Below are positions 17,293 through 25,974 of a stretch of DNA of 64,000 nt, piece by piece. The translations under genes were made by a program, and so were the position numbers. The stretch comes from Bacteroidota bacterium (GTDB lineage Bacteria > Bacteroidota > Bacteroidia > Chitinophagales > Chitinophagaceae). The DNA lies in assembly GCA_026391455.1 (NCBI GenBank), contig JAPLEH010000053.1, forward strand, positions 1 to 64,000, written 5' to 3'. A model generated the notes under the pieces. It ran no database searches. It saw only the letters and a program-made list of their open reading frames with translations, and had not been told where the DNA came from. How positions within the stretch are numbered: position 1 is the first letter of the stretch; every line of letters begins with the position of its first letter.

Positions 17293-18333
17293 ATGATGCG
17301 TTTTGGAATCATTGGAAGCGGAAGTTGGGCTACGGCACTAACCAAAATCCTGACCGACCGCCAGCACGCTGTGAACTGGTGGATCCGGAATACCGAAACC
17401 ATACAGTATATCCGTACGCACCGGCACAATCCCCATTACCTCAATGCAGCCCGTTTCGATACCTCCCTCTTGAATATGTCAGAGAATATTCAGCAGGTGG
17501 TACAGCAATCGGATGTGCTGGTGATCGCTGTACCTTCTGCCTATATTGTGGCCAGCCTCAAAGGACTCACCGCAGCAGACTGGAAAGGGAAAAAAGTGGT
17601 GTCGGCCATCAAAGGTCTGTTGCCGGAACAGAATATCCTGCTGAATGCATACATGAAAAACGAGTATGCATTACCGCTAGAAGATTATTTTGCGGTACTG
17701 GGTCCCTGCCATGCAGAAGAAGTGGCAGAGGAAAAATTATCCTATCTCACTTTCTCCGGTACGGATGTGGCCACTGCTGCAACCATTGCGGCACATTTTA
17801 ATACCCCGTATATCAACACCGTAGTGAATCACGATATACTGGGTGTGCAATATGCAGCGGTCTTAAAGAATATTTATGCACTGGGTGCCGGTATCGCACA
17901 CGGCCTCAATTACGGCGATAATTTTTTAAGTGTATATATCGCCAATGCAGCGGATGAAATGGCGGGTTTTCTGCGCAAGTTCGGTGCAGAGCATATCACC
18001 GTGGGCGAGCATGAAGGCGAAGACCCCCTGACCCATCGGAAAACGCCCAACTATGCAGCCTCCGTATACCTGGGTGATCTGCTGGTGACCTGTTATTCCC
18101 TCCATAGCCGCAATCGCAGCTTCGGGAATATGATCGGGAAAGGCTATTCGATAAAGACCGCCCAACTGGAAATGAACATGGTGGCAGAAGGGATCAACGC
18201 CGCCAAATGTATTTATGATATTAATAAGCAGGTGGATGCAGCGATTCCCATCGCCGAAACGGTCTATCAGATACTATGGGAAGGCCGGTTACCTGTGGAG
18301 GGTTTTAAACGAATAGAGCAGGTACTGGTCTGA
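17293..18333 (+). CDS. gpsA: Glycerol-3-phosphate dehydrogenase [NAD(P)+]
   Basis: A 346-residue cytoplasmic enzyme that reduces dihydroxyacetone phosphate to sn-glycerol-3-phosphate for phospholipid synthesis. The Rossmann motif GIIGSGSWATALTK is at residues 5-18, the family signature GPCHAEEVAEEK near 139, the catalytic lysine region AAVLKNIYALGAGIAHGLNYGD less two residues near 190, and the C-terminal substrate domain is complete. Two adjacent ATGs (17293 and 17296) could serve. It works opposite to glpD, encoded 42 kb away in this window. Confidence 0.93.
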   Translation: MMRFGIIGSGSWATALTKILTDRQHAVNWWIRNTETIQYIRTHRHNPHYLNAARFDTSLLNMSENIQQVVQQSDVLVIAVPSAYIVASLKGLTAADWKGKKVVSAIKGLLPEQNILLNAYMKNEYALPLEDYFAVLGPCHAEEVAEEKLSYLTFSGTDVATAATIAAHFNTPYINTVVNHDILGVQYAAVLKNIYALGAGIAHGLNYGDNFLSVYIANAADEMAGFLRKFGAEHITVGEHEGEDPLTHRKTPNYAASVYLGDLLVTCYSLHSRNRSFGNMIGKGYSIKTAQLEMNMVAEGINAAKCIYDINKQVDAAIPIAETVYQILWEGRLPVEGFKRIEQVLV

Positions 18334-18380
18334 GTAGTAAGACCGGCAATATTGCTGTATCACCGTTAAAACCGTACACT

Positions 18381-18500
18381 ATGCCACTCTCTTATCATGG
18401 ATTTGCCCCGGCAGCCATACTGATCATGATCGCCACAATTGGGGCGCACCAGTTGTATGGTTATTGGAAAAGACAATATAAAGGCCGGAAATATTTTTAA
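18381..18500 (+). CDS. Small single-pass membrane protein (39 residues)
   Basis: A short frame from ATG 18381 to TAA 18500 encodes 39 residues: a hydrophobic segment APAAILIMIATIGAHQLYG followed by a strongly basic tail with WKRQYKGRKYF. This is the layout of a single-pass membrane microprotein with its positive end in the cytoplasm. It lies between gpsA and another small membrane protein gene. I recognise no family and coding is only inferred from composition and position. Confidence 0.4.
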   Translation: MPLSYHGFAPAAILIMIATIGAHQLYGYWKRQYKGRKYF

Positions 18501-18559
18501 ATTTCATGCTTCGCCGTTTGCAGTAAATTTTTAACTTCACCACTGCAAACCAATAACTC

Positions 18560-18766
18560 ATGATCCAGTTTTTTCAGGTACTCTTTCTGGTGGCCGCCGC
18601 GATATTGATCGGGATGAATGTATTTGAGTTCAATAAATACCAGGAAGGGAAAAAAGAAGGCAGCACCAAACCACATGCTATCAAGTGGTTCAATTTTATC
18701 CTCACTTCTGTGGTGGCAGTCGGTTGTGTGCTCAATATCATTGTGGCCTGGATCAGAAAAGGTTAA
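18560..18766 (+). CDS. Small two-helix membrane protein, unknown
   Basis: A 68-residue protein with two hydrophobic helices (about 4-21 and 46-63) joined by a polar, lysine-rich loop (NKYQEGKKEGSTKPH). No family is recognised. A box TAACTTCA lies about 20 nt upstream and may be a weak promoter. Its TAA stop shares the palindrome TTAA (18763-18766) with the stop codon of the convergent hemW gene, so there is no space for an intergenic terminator. Confidence 0.6.
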   Translation: MIQFFQVLFLVAAAILIGMNVFEFNKYQEGKKEGSTKPHAIKWFNFILTSVVAVGCVLNIIVAWIRKG

Positions 18767-19890
18767 TAGAACAAATCAGCCGCAATACCATCGGCCAGCA
18801 GTTTCCCCTCCTGTGTCAATACCAGGTGATTTTCTGTAACCATCAACAGTTTGTTGTTGATAAACTTTGACGCTTTTCGTAACAGCTCCTCCGTGGCGAT
18901 TCCATACCTCTTCAGTATAAAAGCAAGGTCTGCACCCTCCATGGTGCGGAGTGAGGTCATGATGTATTCATTCAGGTGTTGCGTGTCGGTCAGCAACTCC
19001 TTTTCTGCCGGTATTTCACCTTTCTCCAAGGCATGTATATACGTGATATTATTTGACACATTCCATTGCCTTTCCATTCCATTAAATGAATGGGCAGACG
19101 GACCAATGCCAATATAGGTCTTGCCGGTTGCCGCCATCCAGTAGGCCGTATTGTGACGGCTTCGCCAACCCGGCCTGGCAAAATTGGAGATCTCATAGTG
19201 TTCATATCCCGCTTCCTCCATCCATTGCATGAGCAATACCAATTGCGAAGCCTGCTGATCCGGATCCACTTCGGGTACAAAATATTCACGGATCATTTTA
19301 TCGAGCGGAGTTTTGGGCTCCACCGTCAGTGCATAACAGGAAAGATGCGGAATGCCAAAGGCAATGGCCTGTTCTACGTTTTGTTTCCAGCGCTCATCCG
19401 TCAGCCCCGGCACCCCATAGATCAGGTCGATCGTGATATTATCGAAATATTGGGTGGCCAGTTCAAGGCAACCGGCGGCCTGCGCTGCATTATGGGCCCT
19501 TCCCATCCACAACAGATCTTCTTCAAAAAAACTCTGAATACCTATACTCAGACGGTTTATCCCGGCTGCTTTCCAGGCAATCAGTTTTTCGTTGGTAATA
19601 TCATCCGGATTGGCTTCGAGGGTTATTTCTGCATCGGCAGTTACAGGGTATTGTGCCTTTGCTTCGAACAGTATCTGGTTCAGTTCGTCAGCAGTAAGCA
19701 GGGAAGGGGTGCCTCCACCCAGGTACACGGTTTCTACAGAATTGTTTCCGATATATCCTTTCCGCAATCTCATCTCTGTACACAAAGCCTTTACAAGCGG
19801 TTCCTTATAATGAAGGGACGTGGCAAAATGAAAATTGCAGTAATGGCATGCTTTTTTGCAAAAGGGAATATGGATATAAATGCCGGACAG
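18763..19890 (-). CDS. hemW: HemW-type radical SAM haem chaperone, non-standard start
   Basis: A radical SAM protein of the HemW family (oxygen-independent coproporphyrinogen oxidase-like; trafficks haem). The cluster motif CKKACHYC (CX3CX2C) and the family start SGIYIHIPFC are both encoded, but they lie upstream of the first ATG, GTG or TTG in frame (TTG at 19785). An in-frame TAA sits at 19905-19903. The only codons able to start a full protein are CTG at 19890 or ATA at 19902. With CTG the product is 375 residues, the normal family length. VYLGGGTPSLL and the C-terminal HemN domain are intact. Either an unusual start codon is used or the sequence has an error here. Confidence 0.85.
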   Translation of the reverse strand: MSGIYIHIPFCKKACHYCNFHFATSLHYKEPLVKALCTEMRLRKGYIGNNSVETVYLGGGTPSLLTADELNQILFEAKAQYPVTADAEITLEANPDDITNEKLIAWKAAGINRLSIGIQSFFEEDLLWMGRAHNAAQAAGCLELATQYFDNITIDLIYGVPGLTDERWKQNVEQAIAFGIPHLSCYALTVEPKTPLDKMIREYFVPEVDPDQQASQLVLLMQWMEEAGYEHYEISNFARPGWRSRHNTAYWMAATGKTYIGIGPSAHSFNGMERQWNVSNNITYIHALEKGEIPAEKELLTDTQHLNEYIMTSLRTMEGADLAFILKRYGIATEELLRKASKFINNKLLMVTENHLVLTQEGKLLADGIAADLFY

Positions 19891-19958
19891 GTTGTTTGCT
19901 ATTTAATGAATAATTTAGCTGTTATCTTACTGACCTTTCGGAATAAAGAAATAACGGG

Positions 19959-21767
19959 TTGAGAAAAATCAGACTGCAAATATCGGTGCTTGTGCTCTTG
20001 CTTCCATGTATTTATGCGGCAGGACAAACCACGTACACGCTTTCCCTTCGGGGACTCGATAAGGACTCTGCACAGATCGTTCGGGAAACCGGTATCCAAA
20101 CCAGCTTCCCATCCCGCATACAATGTGCCGATTATATCAATAAACTTACGGGCCTTCTTCAGGCAAAAGGATTCGTTACGGCTTCGGTGGATAGTGTGAT
20201 TTATGAAACCACCCATGCAAGGATCATATTGTTTACCGGAAAATTATACCGCTGGGCTGTACTCGATGCCCATTCTGTGGACCCGGCCTTGCTCGACGCC
20301 GCAGGATGGCGGGAGAAAATGTTCAGTGAAAAGCCCCTCGATTTTTCACAGGTGCAATTTATTCAGGGAAAGATACTCGACCGGCTTGAGAATACGGGAT
20401 ACCCCTTCGCTAACGTATTTCTCGACAGCCTGCAACTGGATGATGACAAAGTATCGGCACTGCTGAAAGTAGTGAGCGGCCCGGCTTACCGCATTGACAG
20501 TATACGTATCATTGGCAACGCAAAAATAACAGCCGCTTACCTGCAGCGCTATCTCGATATACCCAATGGCAGCACGTACAACCGGGAAAAACTGTCACAG
20601 GTCAATAAACGAATCCGCGAACTGAGCTACCTGGAAGAAGTAAAGCCGGCCGATCTGACCATGCTGGCCACCGGGTCTATTTTGAATTTATACCTGCGTC
20701 AGAAAAGAAGCAGCCAGGTAAATGTGCTCCTCGGGTTTTTGCCAAATAATGACCAGTTGTCTGACAAAAAATTATTGCTGACCGGTGAAGCCAATATCCT
20801 GTTGCGGAATGCATTTGGCGCAGGTGAAACCATCGGACTCAACTGGCAACAGATACAGGTCAATTCGCCACGCTTGAATTTATTGTACCAGCATCCCTAC
20901 CTGTTTCGTTCACCCTTTGGTATTGATTTCTCCTTCGATATTTTTAAAAAGGACAGCAATTTTCTCAATGTGAATATGCAACTGGGAGCAGCCTATGCAC
21001 TCAATAACCGGCAGTCCGGAAAATTATTTTTTCAGCGTTTTCAAACCATCGTCAGCGCCGGAGGAGTAAACCCAGCATTGATCATTCAGAGCCGTCGACT
21101 GCCCGATGTGGCCGATGTGAGTTCACTCAATCTTGGTCTGGATTATGAATACAACAGCACCGATTACCGGCTCAATCCCCGCAAGGGAAATCAGTTCAGG
21201 ATCATTACCTCCATCGGTACCAAAACATTGAAAAAAAATAATGAGATACTGGAACTAAAAGATCCCAATGATCCGGGATATAATTTTGAAAAACTATACG
21301 ATACCATTCGCTTAAAGACCTATCAACTGCGGGTAAGGGCCACCGCCACCCGTTTTCTTCCACTGGGGCGGCAAAGCACACTCAAGACGGAAATCAATGC
21401 CGGATTATTTCAAAGCGGAAATACCTTCCGCAACGAATTGTTTCAGTTGGGCGGCTACAAATTATTGCGTGGCTTCGATGAAGAAAGTCAATACCTGTCG
21501 CATTTTGTGATCGGTACGCTGGAGTACAGATTGCTATACCTCACAGGGCAGAACTCTTTCTTATATGCCTTGCTCGATGGCGGATGGGGACAAAACAACA
21601 GCGCTGCCCCCCGGTTATCCTATACCTATATCGGTACAGGTCTGGGTATTGCATTTGAAACAAAAGCCGGCATTTTCAACCTGGCCTGGGCAGTGGGCAA
21701 GCGCAATGATACCAACTTTAACCTCCGTCAGTCAAAGATCCATTTGGGCTTTGTAAACTATTTTTAA
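19959..21767 (+). CDS. Omp85/BamA-like outer-membrane protein
   Basis: A 602-residue protein with a signal peptide (RLQISVLVLLLPCIYAAGQ), POTRA-like repeats (about 130-250, e.g. YRIDSIRIIGNAKITAAYLQ) and a C-terminal barrel with the FQLGGYKLLRGFDEES motif, the VRGF/Y-like loop of the Omp85 surface-antigen family, and a terminal aromatic residue (GFVNYF). It is shorter than BamA and is likely one of the extra Omp85-type proteins of Bacteroidota, involved in outer-membrane assembly or secretion. The start is TTG at 19959; no ATG allows a full signal peptide. It is divergent from hemW. Confidence 0.8.
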   Translation: MRKIRLQISVLVLLLPCIYAAGQTTYTLSLRGLDKDSAQIVRETGIQTSFPSRIQCADYINKLTGLLQAKGFVTASVDSVIYETTHARIILFTGKLYRWAVLDAHSVDPALLDAAGWREKMFSEKPLDFSQVQFIQGKILDRLENTGYPFANVFLDSLQLDDDKVSALLKVVSGPAYRIDSIRIIGNAKITAAYLQRYLDIPNGSTYNREKLSQVNKRIRELSYLEEVKPADLTMLATGSILNLYLRQKRSSQVNVLLGFLPNNDQLSDKKLLLTGEANILLRNAFGAGETIGLNWQQIQVNSPRLNLLYQHPYLFRSPFGIDFSFDIFKKDSNFLNVNMQLGAAYALNNRQSGKLFFQRFQTIVSAGGVNPALIIQSRRLPDVADVSSLNLGLDYEYNSTDYRLNPRKGNQFRIITSIGTKTLKKNNEILELKDPNDPGYNFEKLYDTIRLKTYQLRVRATATRFLPLGRQSTLKTEINAGLFQSGNTFRNELFQLGGYKLLRGFDEESQYLSHFVIGTLEYRLLYLTGQNSFLYALLDGGWGQNNSAAPRLSYTYIGTGLGIAFETKAGIFNLAWAVGKRNDTNFNLRQSKIHLGFVNYF

Positions 21768-21796
21768 AATAGCCCGCAATTCGTTTTACACTTCAA

Positions 21797-21804
21797 TACT
21801 TTTG
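21797..21804 (+). promoter_or_regulatory. -7 promoter box TACTTTTG (DUF4271 gene)
   Basis: A perfect TAnnTTTG box 16 nt before the TTG start of the DUF4271 gene, in the 53-nt gap after the Omp85-like gene. Confidence 0.55.
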
Positions 21805-21820
21805 CACAACAAATAAAAAA

Positions 21821-22789
21821 TTGAAACGGTTTTTTCTCCTTGTAATTCTGATTATCGCCTTCGTAGCCGAACTGCCTGCACAGGAGCCGGCCGATACAAC
21901 GCCGCGTGATACCGTTTCCCCTGCGCGGGTTTTGGTTGATACCCTGCTTGCAGATACCATTGCTCCTGAGAAAGCAAGGATACCCATCAGCTATGATTCC
22001 ACGCTTAGGGCATCAATAAAACAAGTACGCTTTTTTCAGACCACGATCAGGTTGTTGCCCGGCAGTAATGCGATGGAATATAAACCCCTTCCGGCAAGGG
22101 CGGATGTACCGCTGCCGGTGCTGCGAAAGGTGAGTGGCAAAGAGTATCTGTTTTATGCCATGGTGCTGTTATTTATTCTGTTTGCCGTACTGCGAAGAGC
22201 ATTTCCTAAATACTTCAGCGACCTATTCCGGTTGTTCTTCCGTACCACCCTGAAACAGCGACAACTGAGAGATCAACTCACCCAAACACCCCTGCCTTCC
22301 CTGCTTTTCAATGCGTTCTTTGTGCTCAGTGGCGGGCTGTATATCACCTTTTTATTGCAGCATTTTGCTATTGATCCCCTGAATAATTTTTGGGCCACCC
22401 TGCTCTATGCCTGTATCGGGCTGGCGGCCTGTTATTTTGTAAAATACGCAGGACTGAAGATCTGTGGCTGGCTCTTCAGTATGGACGAAGCCGCTGATTC
22501 CTATGTTTTTATCGTTTTTATAGTCAACAAAATGGTGGGTATTCTCCTGCTTCCTTTGTTGCTCATTCTGGCCTTTTCCTTAGGGGAAGTGTATGCCGCA
22601 GGCCTTGGTTTTTCCTGGTGTCTCTTAGGGGGACTACTTATTTACCGTTTTATTTTAACCTACGGGGCAGTACGTAATCAGGTCAAACTCAACATGTTTC
22701 ATTTCTTTTTGTATATCGCGGCCTTTGAAATAGCACCTCTGCTACTGGTTTACAAGGCTTTGTTGATATTTTTCAATCAAACTACTTAA
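21821..22789 (+). CDS. DUF4271 integral membrane protein
   Basis: A 322-residue protein with an N-terminal signal peptide (cut near LPAQ, residue 20), an extracytoplasmic region rich in Asp, Thr and Pro up to about residue 105, and seven or eight membrane helices in the remainder (from about 108, FYAMVLLFILFAVL). This matches the DUF4271 family of Bacteroidota, whose function is unknown and whose gene is commonly next to uroporphyrinogen-III synthase, as here. The start is TTG (21821). The stop TAA overlaps the promoter box of hemD. Confidence 0.75.
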   Translation: MKRFFLLVILIIAFVAELPAQEPADTTPRDTVSPARVLVDTLLADTIAPEKARIPISYDSTLRASIKQVRFFQTTIRLLPGSNAMEYKPLPARADVPLPVLRKVSGKEYLFYAMVLLFILFAVLRRAFPKYFSDLFRLFFRTTLKQRQLRDQLTQTPLPSLLFNAFFVLSGGLYITFLLQHFAIDPLNNFWATLLYACIGLAACYFVKYAGLKICGWLFSMDEAADSYVFIVFIVNKMVGILLLPLLLILAFSLGEVYAAGLGFSWCLLGGLLIYRFILTYGAVRNQVKLNMFHFFLYIAAFEIAPLLLVYKALLIFFNQTT

Positions 22790-22794
22790 CTTTG
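22787..22794 (+). promoter_or_regulatory. -7 promoter box TAACTTTG (hemD)
   Basis: A perfect TAnnTTTG box whose TAA is also the stop codon of the upstream gene; it lies 24 nt before the hemD ATG. A TTG at 22763-22765, 21 nt upstream, could be the -33 element. Confidence 0.6.
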
Positions 22795-22818
22795 CAGCCA
22801 ACTTTAGCCGAACCGAAC

Positions 22819-23619
22819 ATGAGCAAAAATGGGGTTACCAAGGCCGGTGAACAGGCCAAAGCAATACAGAAAATCCTTATTACCCAGCCGAGGCCAGATA
22901 GCGAAAAATCGCCCTATTTTGAGCTTCAGCGTAAGTACAGCGTAGAACTGGACTTTCATCCCTTTATTAAGCTGGAAGGTATACCAGCACGCGATTTCCG
23001 TAAACAAAAGATCGAAATCCAAAATTACACCGGCGTCATTTTTACCAGCCGGAATGCTATTGATCATTTCTTCCGCACCTGCGAAGAAATGAAAGTGAGT
23101 GTATCGCAGGATACCAAGTACTTCTGTATCACGGAAGCCGTAGCGCTTTACCTTCAGAAATTCATTCTCTACCGGAAACGCAAAGTGTTTTACGGGGCAG
23201 ACGGCACCAATAAAAGTATGTTCGATGTGATCAACAAACACAAGTCGAACGAGAAATTTCTGTATGTATGTTCCGAGAATCAGCAGGATAATGAGATTGT
23301 GAACTGGTTAAAAGCTAACAACTGTGAGTTTGTGCTCGCTTTCATGTACCGCAGTGTAAGCAGTGATGTGAAAGAAGTATTGCTTAAAACAGAATATGAT
23401 GTTATTTGCTTTTTTACCCCCAGCGGAGTAAAAAGCCTTTTTGATAATGCACCCGGATTTAAACAAAATGGCACAGTGATCGGCGCATTCGGCAATAATA
23501 CTTCCAGGGCTATTGAAGAAGCGGGATTGCAATTACAGATTAAAGCCCCCCAGCCACAGGTACCCAGTATGGTGGCAGCGCTGGAACAATTCCTGGCAGC
23601 AGAACTGAAAAAGAAATAA
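22819..23619 (+). CDS. hemD: Uroporphyrinogen-III synthase
   Basis: A 266-residue soluble enzyme of the HemD fold, which cyclises hydroxymethylbilane to uroporphyrinogen III in tetrapyrrole synthesis. The two-lobe structure shows in ILITQPRPDSEKSPYFELQ near residue 18, YTGVIFTSRNAIDHFF near 73 and YDVICFFTPSGVKSLFDN near 193. Bacteroidota members often have such a lysine-rich N-terminal extension. The ATG at 22819 is preferred, since earlier codons lie over the promoter. A good hairpin terminator follows 23 nt after the stop. Confidence 0.85.
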   Translation: MSKNGVTKAGEQAKAIQKILITQPRPDSEKSPYFELQRKYSVELDFHPFIKLEGIPARDFRKQKIEIQNYTGVIFTSRNAIDHFFRTCEEMKVSVSQDTKYFCITEAVALYLQKFILYRKRKVFYGADGTNKSMFDVINKHKSNEKFLYVCSENQQDNEIVNWLKANNCEFVLAFMYRSVSSDVKEVLLKTEYDVICFFTPSGVKSLFDNAPGFKQNGTVIGAFGNNTSRAIEEAGLQLQIKAPQPQVPSMVAALEQFLAAELKKK

Positions 23620-23642
23620 TATTCCCGAACTAATAAATGATT

Positions 23643-23672
23643 AAAGGATGTCTGCAAAGGCATCCTTTTCTT
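23643..23672 (+). terminator. Intrinsic terminator after hemD
   Basis: Stem AAAGGATG (23643-23650) pairs with CATCCTTT (23661-23668), 10-nt loop, followed by a U-rich tail TTCTTTTTC. Confidence 0.75.
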
Positions 23673-23737
23673 TTTCCCCGAACTTCGGGTATGTACCGCG
23701 TTTCGTTGTTACGATATTCAACAGCAGTATTTTAATT

Positions 23738-25831
23738 ATGGCACCAACCCATTCCAATAAACTGATCGGCGAATCCAGCCCATACTTGTTGCAGCACGCT
23801 TACAATCCCGTAAACTGGTATCCCTGGGGAGAGGAGGCCCTGCAAAAAGCAAAAGACGAGAATAAGCCCATACTCGTCAGTATCGGGTATGCAGCCTGCC
23901 ATTGGTGCCATGTAATGGAAAGGGAAAGTTTTGAGGATGAGGCTACAGCGGCCATCATGAACGAGCATTTTGTCAATATCAAAATAGACCGGGAAGAAAG
24001 ACCCGACCTCGATCATATTTACATGGATGCTGTACAGGCAATGACGGGTAGTGGAGGCTGGCCCCTCAATGTATTTCTCACCCCCGAAGGAAAACCCTTT
24101 TATGGCGGCACCTATTTTCCGCCACAGCGGGCGTATAACAGGCCTTCCTGGAAGGAAACCCTGCACAACGTGGCGCAGGCATTTCGGGAAAGGCGACATG
24201 AAATCGATGCACAGGCAGAAAACCTGACCGCACATATCCGCGATTCCAATGCATTCGGTACGGAAGCACCTGGCGAGAAAAACTATTGCACTGCAGAAAA
24301 CGCCACAGAAGTAGTAAACAATCTGTTGAAATCGGCCGATACCACCTGGGGTGGCTTTGGAAGTGCGCCCAAGTTTCCCCAAACTTTTTCCATTGTATAC
24401 CTGCTCCGGTTTGCACATACCTTTCAAACCAGTAACCCGGATCTGGCATTTGCTGCAAAAGAACAGGCATTTCTCTCGCTCAATAAAATGATCGAAGGCG
24501 GTATTTATGACCAGATCGGGGGAGGGTTTGCCAGGTATGCTACCGATACAGAATGGCTGGCCCCGCATTTTGAAAAAATGCTTTATGATAATGCCCTGCT
24601 GGTAATAGCCCTTTGTGAAGCGTACCAGCTATGTCATAACGAACGGTACCGGGAAGTAATCATCGAGACCATGGATTTTGTACAGCGGGAACTGATGCAT
24701 CCCAATAAGGGGTTCTATGCTGCACTGGATGCAGACAGCGAAGGCGTGGAAGGAAAATTCTATACCTGGACAAAAAAGGAAGTGGAGGATATACTGGGCG
24801 AACAGGCTGCATTATACTGTGAATACTACGATGTAACAGATGCGGGTAATTGGGAGCATGTGTCTATACTGCGGGTGAAAAAACCATTGTATCCGTTCGC
24901 TTCGGAAAGAAACCTGGATCCTGTTGCATTGGGTACGCTGCTGAAGGAATGCAGTGCCACATTGCTATCACACCGGAGTAAACGAATAAGGCCATTGACC
25001 GATGACAAGGTACTGCTGGGATGGAATGCCCTGATGAACACGGCCTCCAGCAGGGCCTGGGCCGCTACGGGCAGGGAAGATTATCGCCAACTGGCGCTTG
25101 CTAATATGGATTGTATATTGCGGGTATTTGCAACCGGAAATGGGGAGGCTATGTACCACACCTGGAAAAACGACCAGGCCCGGTATCCGGCTTTTCTGGA
25201 TGATTACGCGTACCTGGCCGAAGCATTGCTGGCCTTGCATGAGATAACTGCGGATACCGGTTGGCTCTTAAAAGCTAAAGAAATTGCAGCGTATGTGATA
25301 GCTGAGTTTGGGGAAGAAGAGACGGGCTTTTTTTATTACACCGGAGCAGGTCAGGGGGATGTGATTGTACGGAAAAAGGAAATCTATGATGGTGCGATAC
25401 CGTCGGGCAATTCGGTGATGGCAGCCAATCTTTCCAGGCTCGCCCTGCTATTGGGAGATCAGGAAGGGGAGGGGGGCTGGCAGCAAAGAAGCCTCCGCAT
25501 GCTGAATACAATGGGGAGGGCCATTACCCGGTACCCCTCGTCTTTTGGGAATTGGGCAGACTTGCTATTACAAAATACGCTGGGAGTCAACGAAATAGCT
25601 ATTACCGGCAAAGGATGGCAGGGGGTACACCAGGAAATAATGGGAGCCTATATCCCCTATAAAGTACTGATGGCTACGGAAAAGGAGACGTCCGACTGGC
25701 TCTTGCTGGCTGGCAAACCCGAAATGGGTAAACCTGCGATATATCTCTGTCGTAATTACACCTGCCAGGCGCCAGTATTTTCCGCAAAAGACCTTATCTC
25801 GCTGATAAACAGGCCCCCAAAGGGCAATTAA
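23738..25831 (+). CDS. YyaL-type thioredoxin-domain protein (DUF255)
   Basis: A 697-residue cytoplasmic protein. The N-terminal third (about 1-165) is the DUF255 thioredoxin-like domain with [20 protein letters not shown] less two residues, and the CHWC motif in [16 protein letters not shown]. The rest is an alpha/alpha toroid related to N-acylglucosamine epimerases and six-hairpin glycosidases ([54 protein letters not shown]). The family (YyaL, spermatogenesis-associated protein 20) is widespread but has no firmly assigned reaction. ATG 23738 starts directly before the conserved domain. Confidence 0.88.
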   Translation: MAPTHSNKLIGESSPYLLQHAYNPVNWYPWGEEALQKAKDENKPILVSIGYAACHWCHVMERESFEDEATAAIMNEHFVNIKIDREERPDLDHIYMDAVQAMTGSGGWPLNVFLTPEGKPFYGGTYFPPQRAYNRPSWKETLHNVAQAFRERRHEIDAQAENLTAHIRDSNAFGTEAPGEKNYCTAENATEVVNNLLKSADTTWGGFGSAPKFPQTFSIVYLLRFAHTFQTSNPDLAFAAKEQAFLSLNKMIEGGIYDQIGGGFARYATDTEWLAPHFEKMLYDNALLVIALCEAYQLCHNERYREVIIETMDFVQRELMHPNKGFYAALDADSEGVEGKFYTWTKKEVEDILGEQAALYCEYYDVTDAGNWEHVSILRVKKPLYPFASERNLDPVALGTLLKECSATLLSHRSKRIRPLTDDKVLLGWNALMNTASSRAWAATGREDYRQLALANMDCILRVFATGNGEAMYHTWKNDQARYPAFLDDYAYLAEALLALHEITADTGWLLKAKEIAAYVIAEFGEEETGFFYYTGAGQGDVIVRKKEIYDGAIPSGNSVMAANLSRLALLLGDQEGEGGWQQRSLRMLNTMGRAITRYPSSFGNWADLLLQNTLGVNEIAITGKGWQGVHQEIMGAYIPYKVLMATEKETSDWLLLAGKPEMGKPAIYLCRNYTCQAPVFSAKDLISLINRPPKGN

Positions 25832-25947
25832 TTTTTAGTTAATACAATAAATTAAACCTGCTCTCCGTTAGAGTTTTTACTTTGGAAAATACGCTTTGAT
25901 TTAAAAAAATAAATTATAACCTTGTGTCGGCGAACAGTTCAAAATAT

Positions 25948-25955
25948 TATATTTG
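25948..25955 (+). promoter_or_regulatory. -7 promoter box TATATTTG (gldKLMN operon)
   Basis: A perfect TAnnTTTG box 19 nt before the gldK ATG at 25975; a TTG at 25922-25924 is a possible -33 element with a 23-nt spacer. Likely the main promoter of the gld operon. Confidence 0.6.
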
Positions 25956-25974
25956 CCCAATACCCCTTAAGTGT

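Noticed and set aside
19090-19962. 290-codon open frame on the plus strand
   Set aside because: Antisense to hemW, with low-quality protein composition; a by-product of codon bias.
23732-24568. 278-codon open frame on the minus strand
   Set aside because: Antisense to the YyaL-like gene, which has clear domain motifs.
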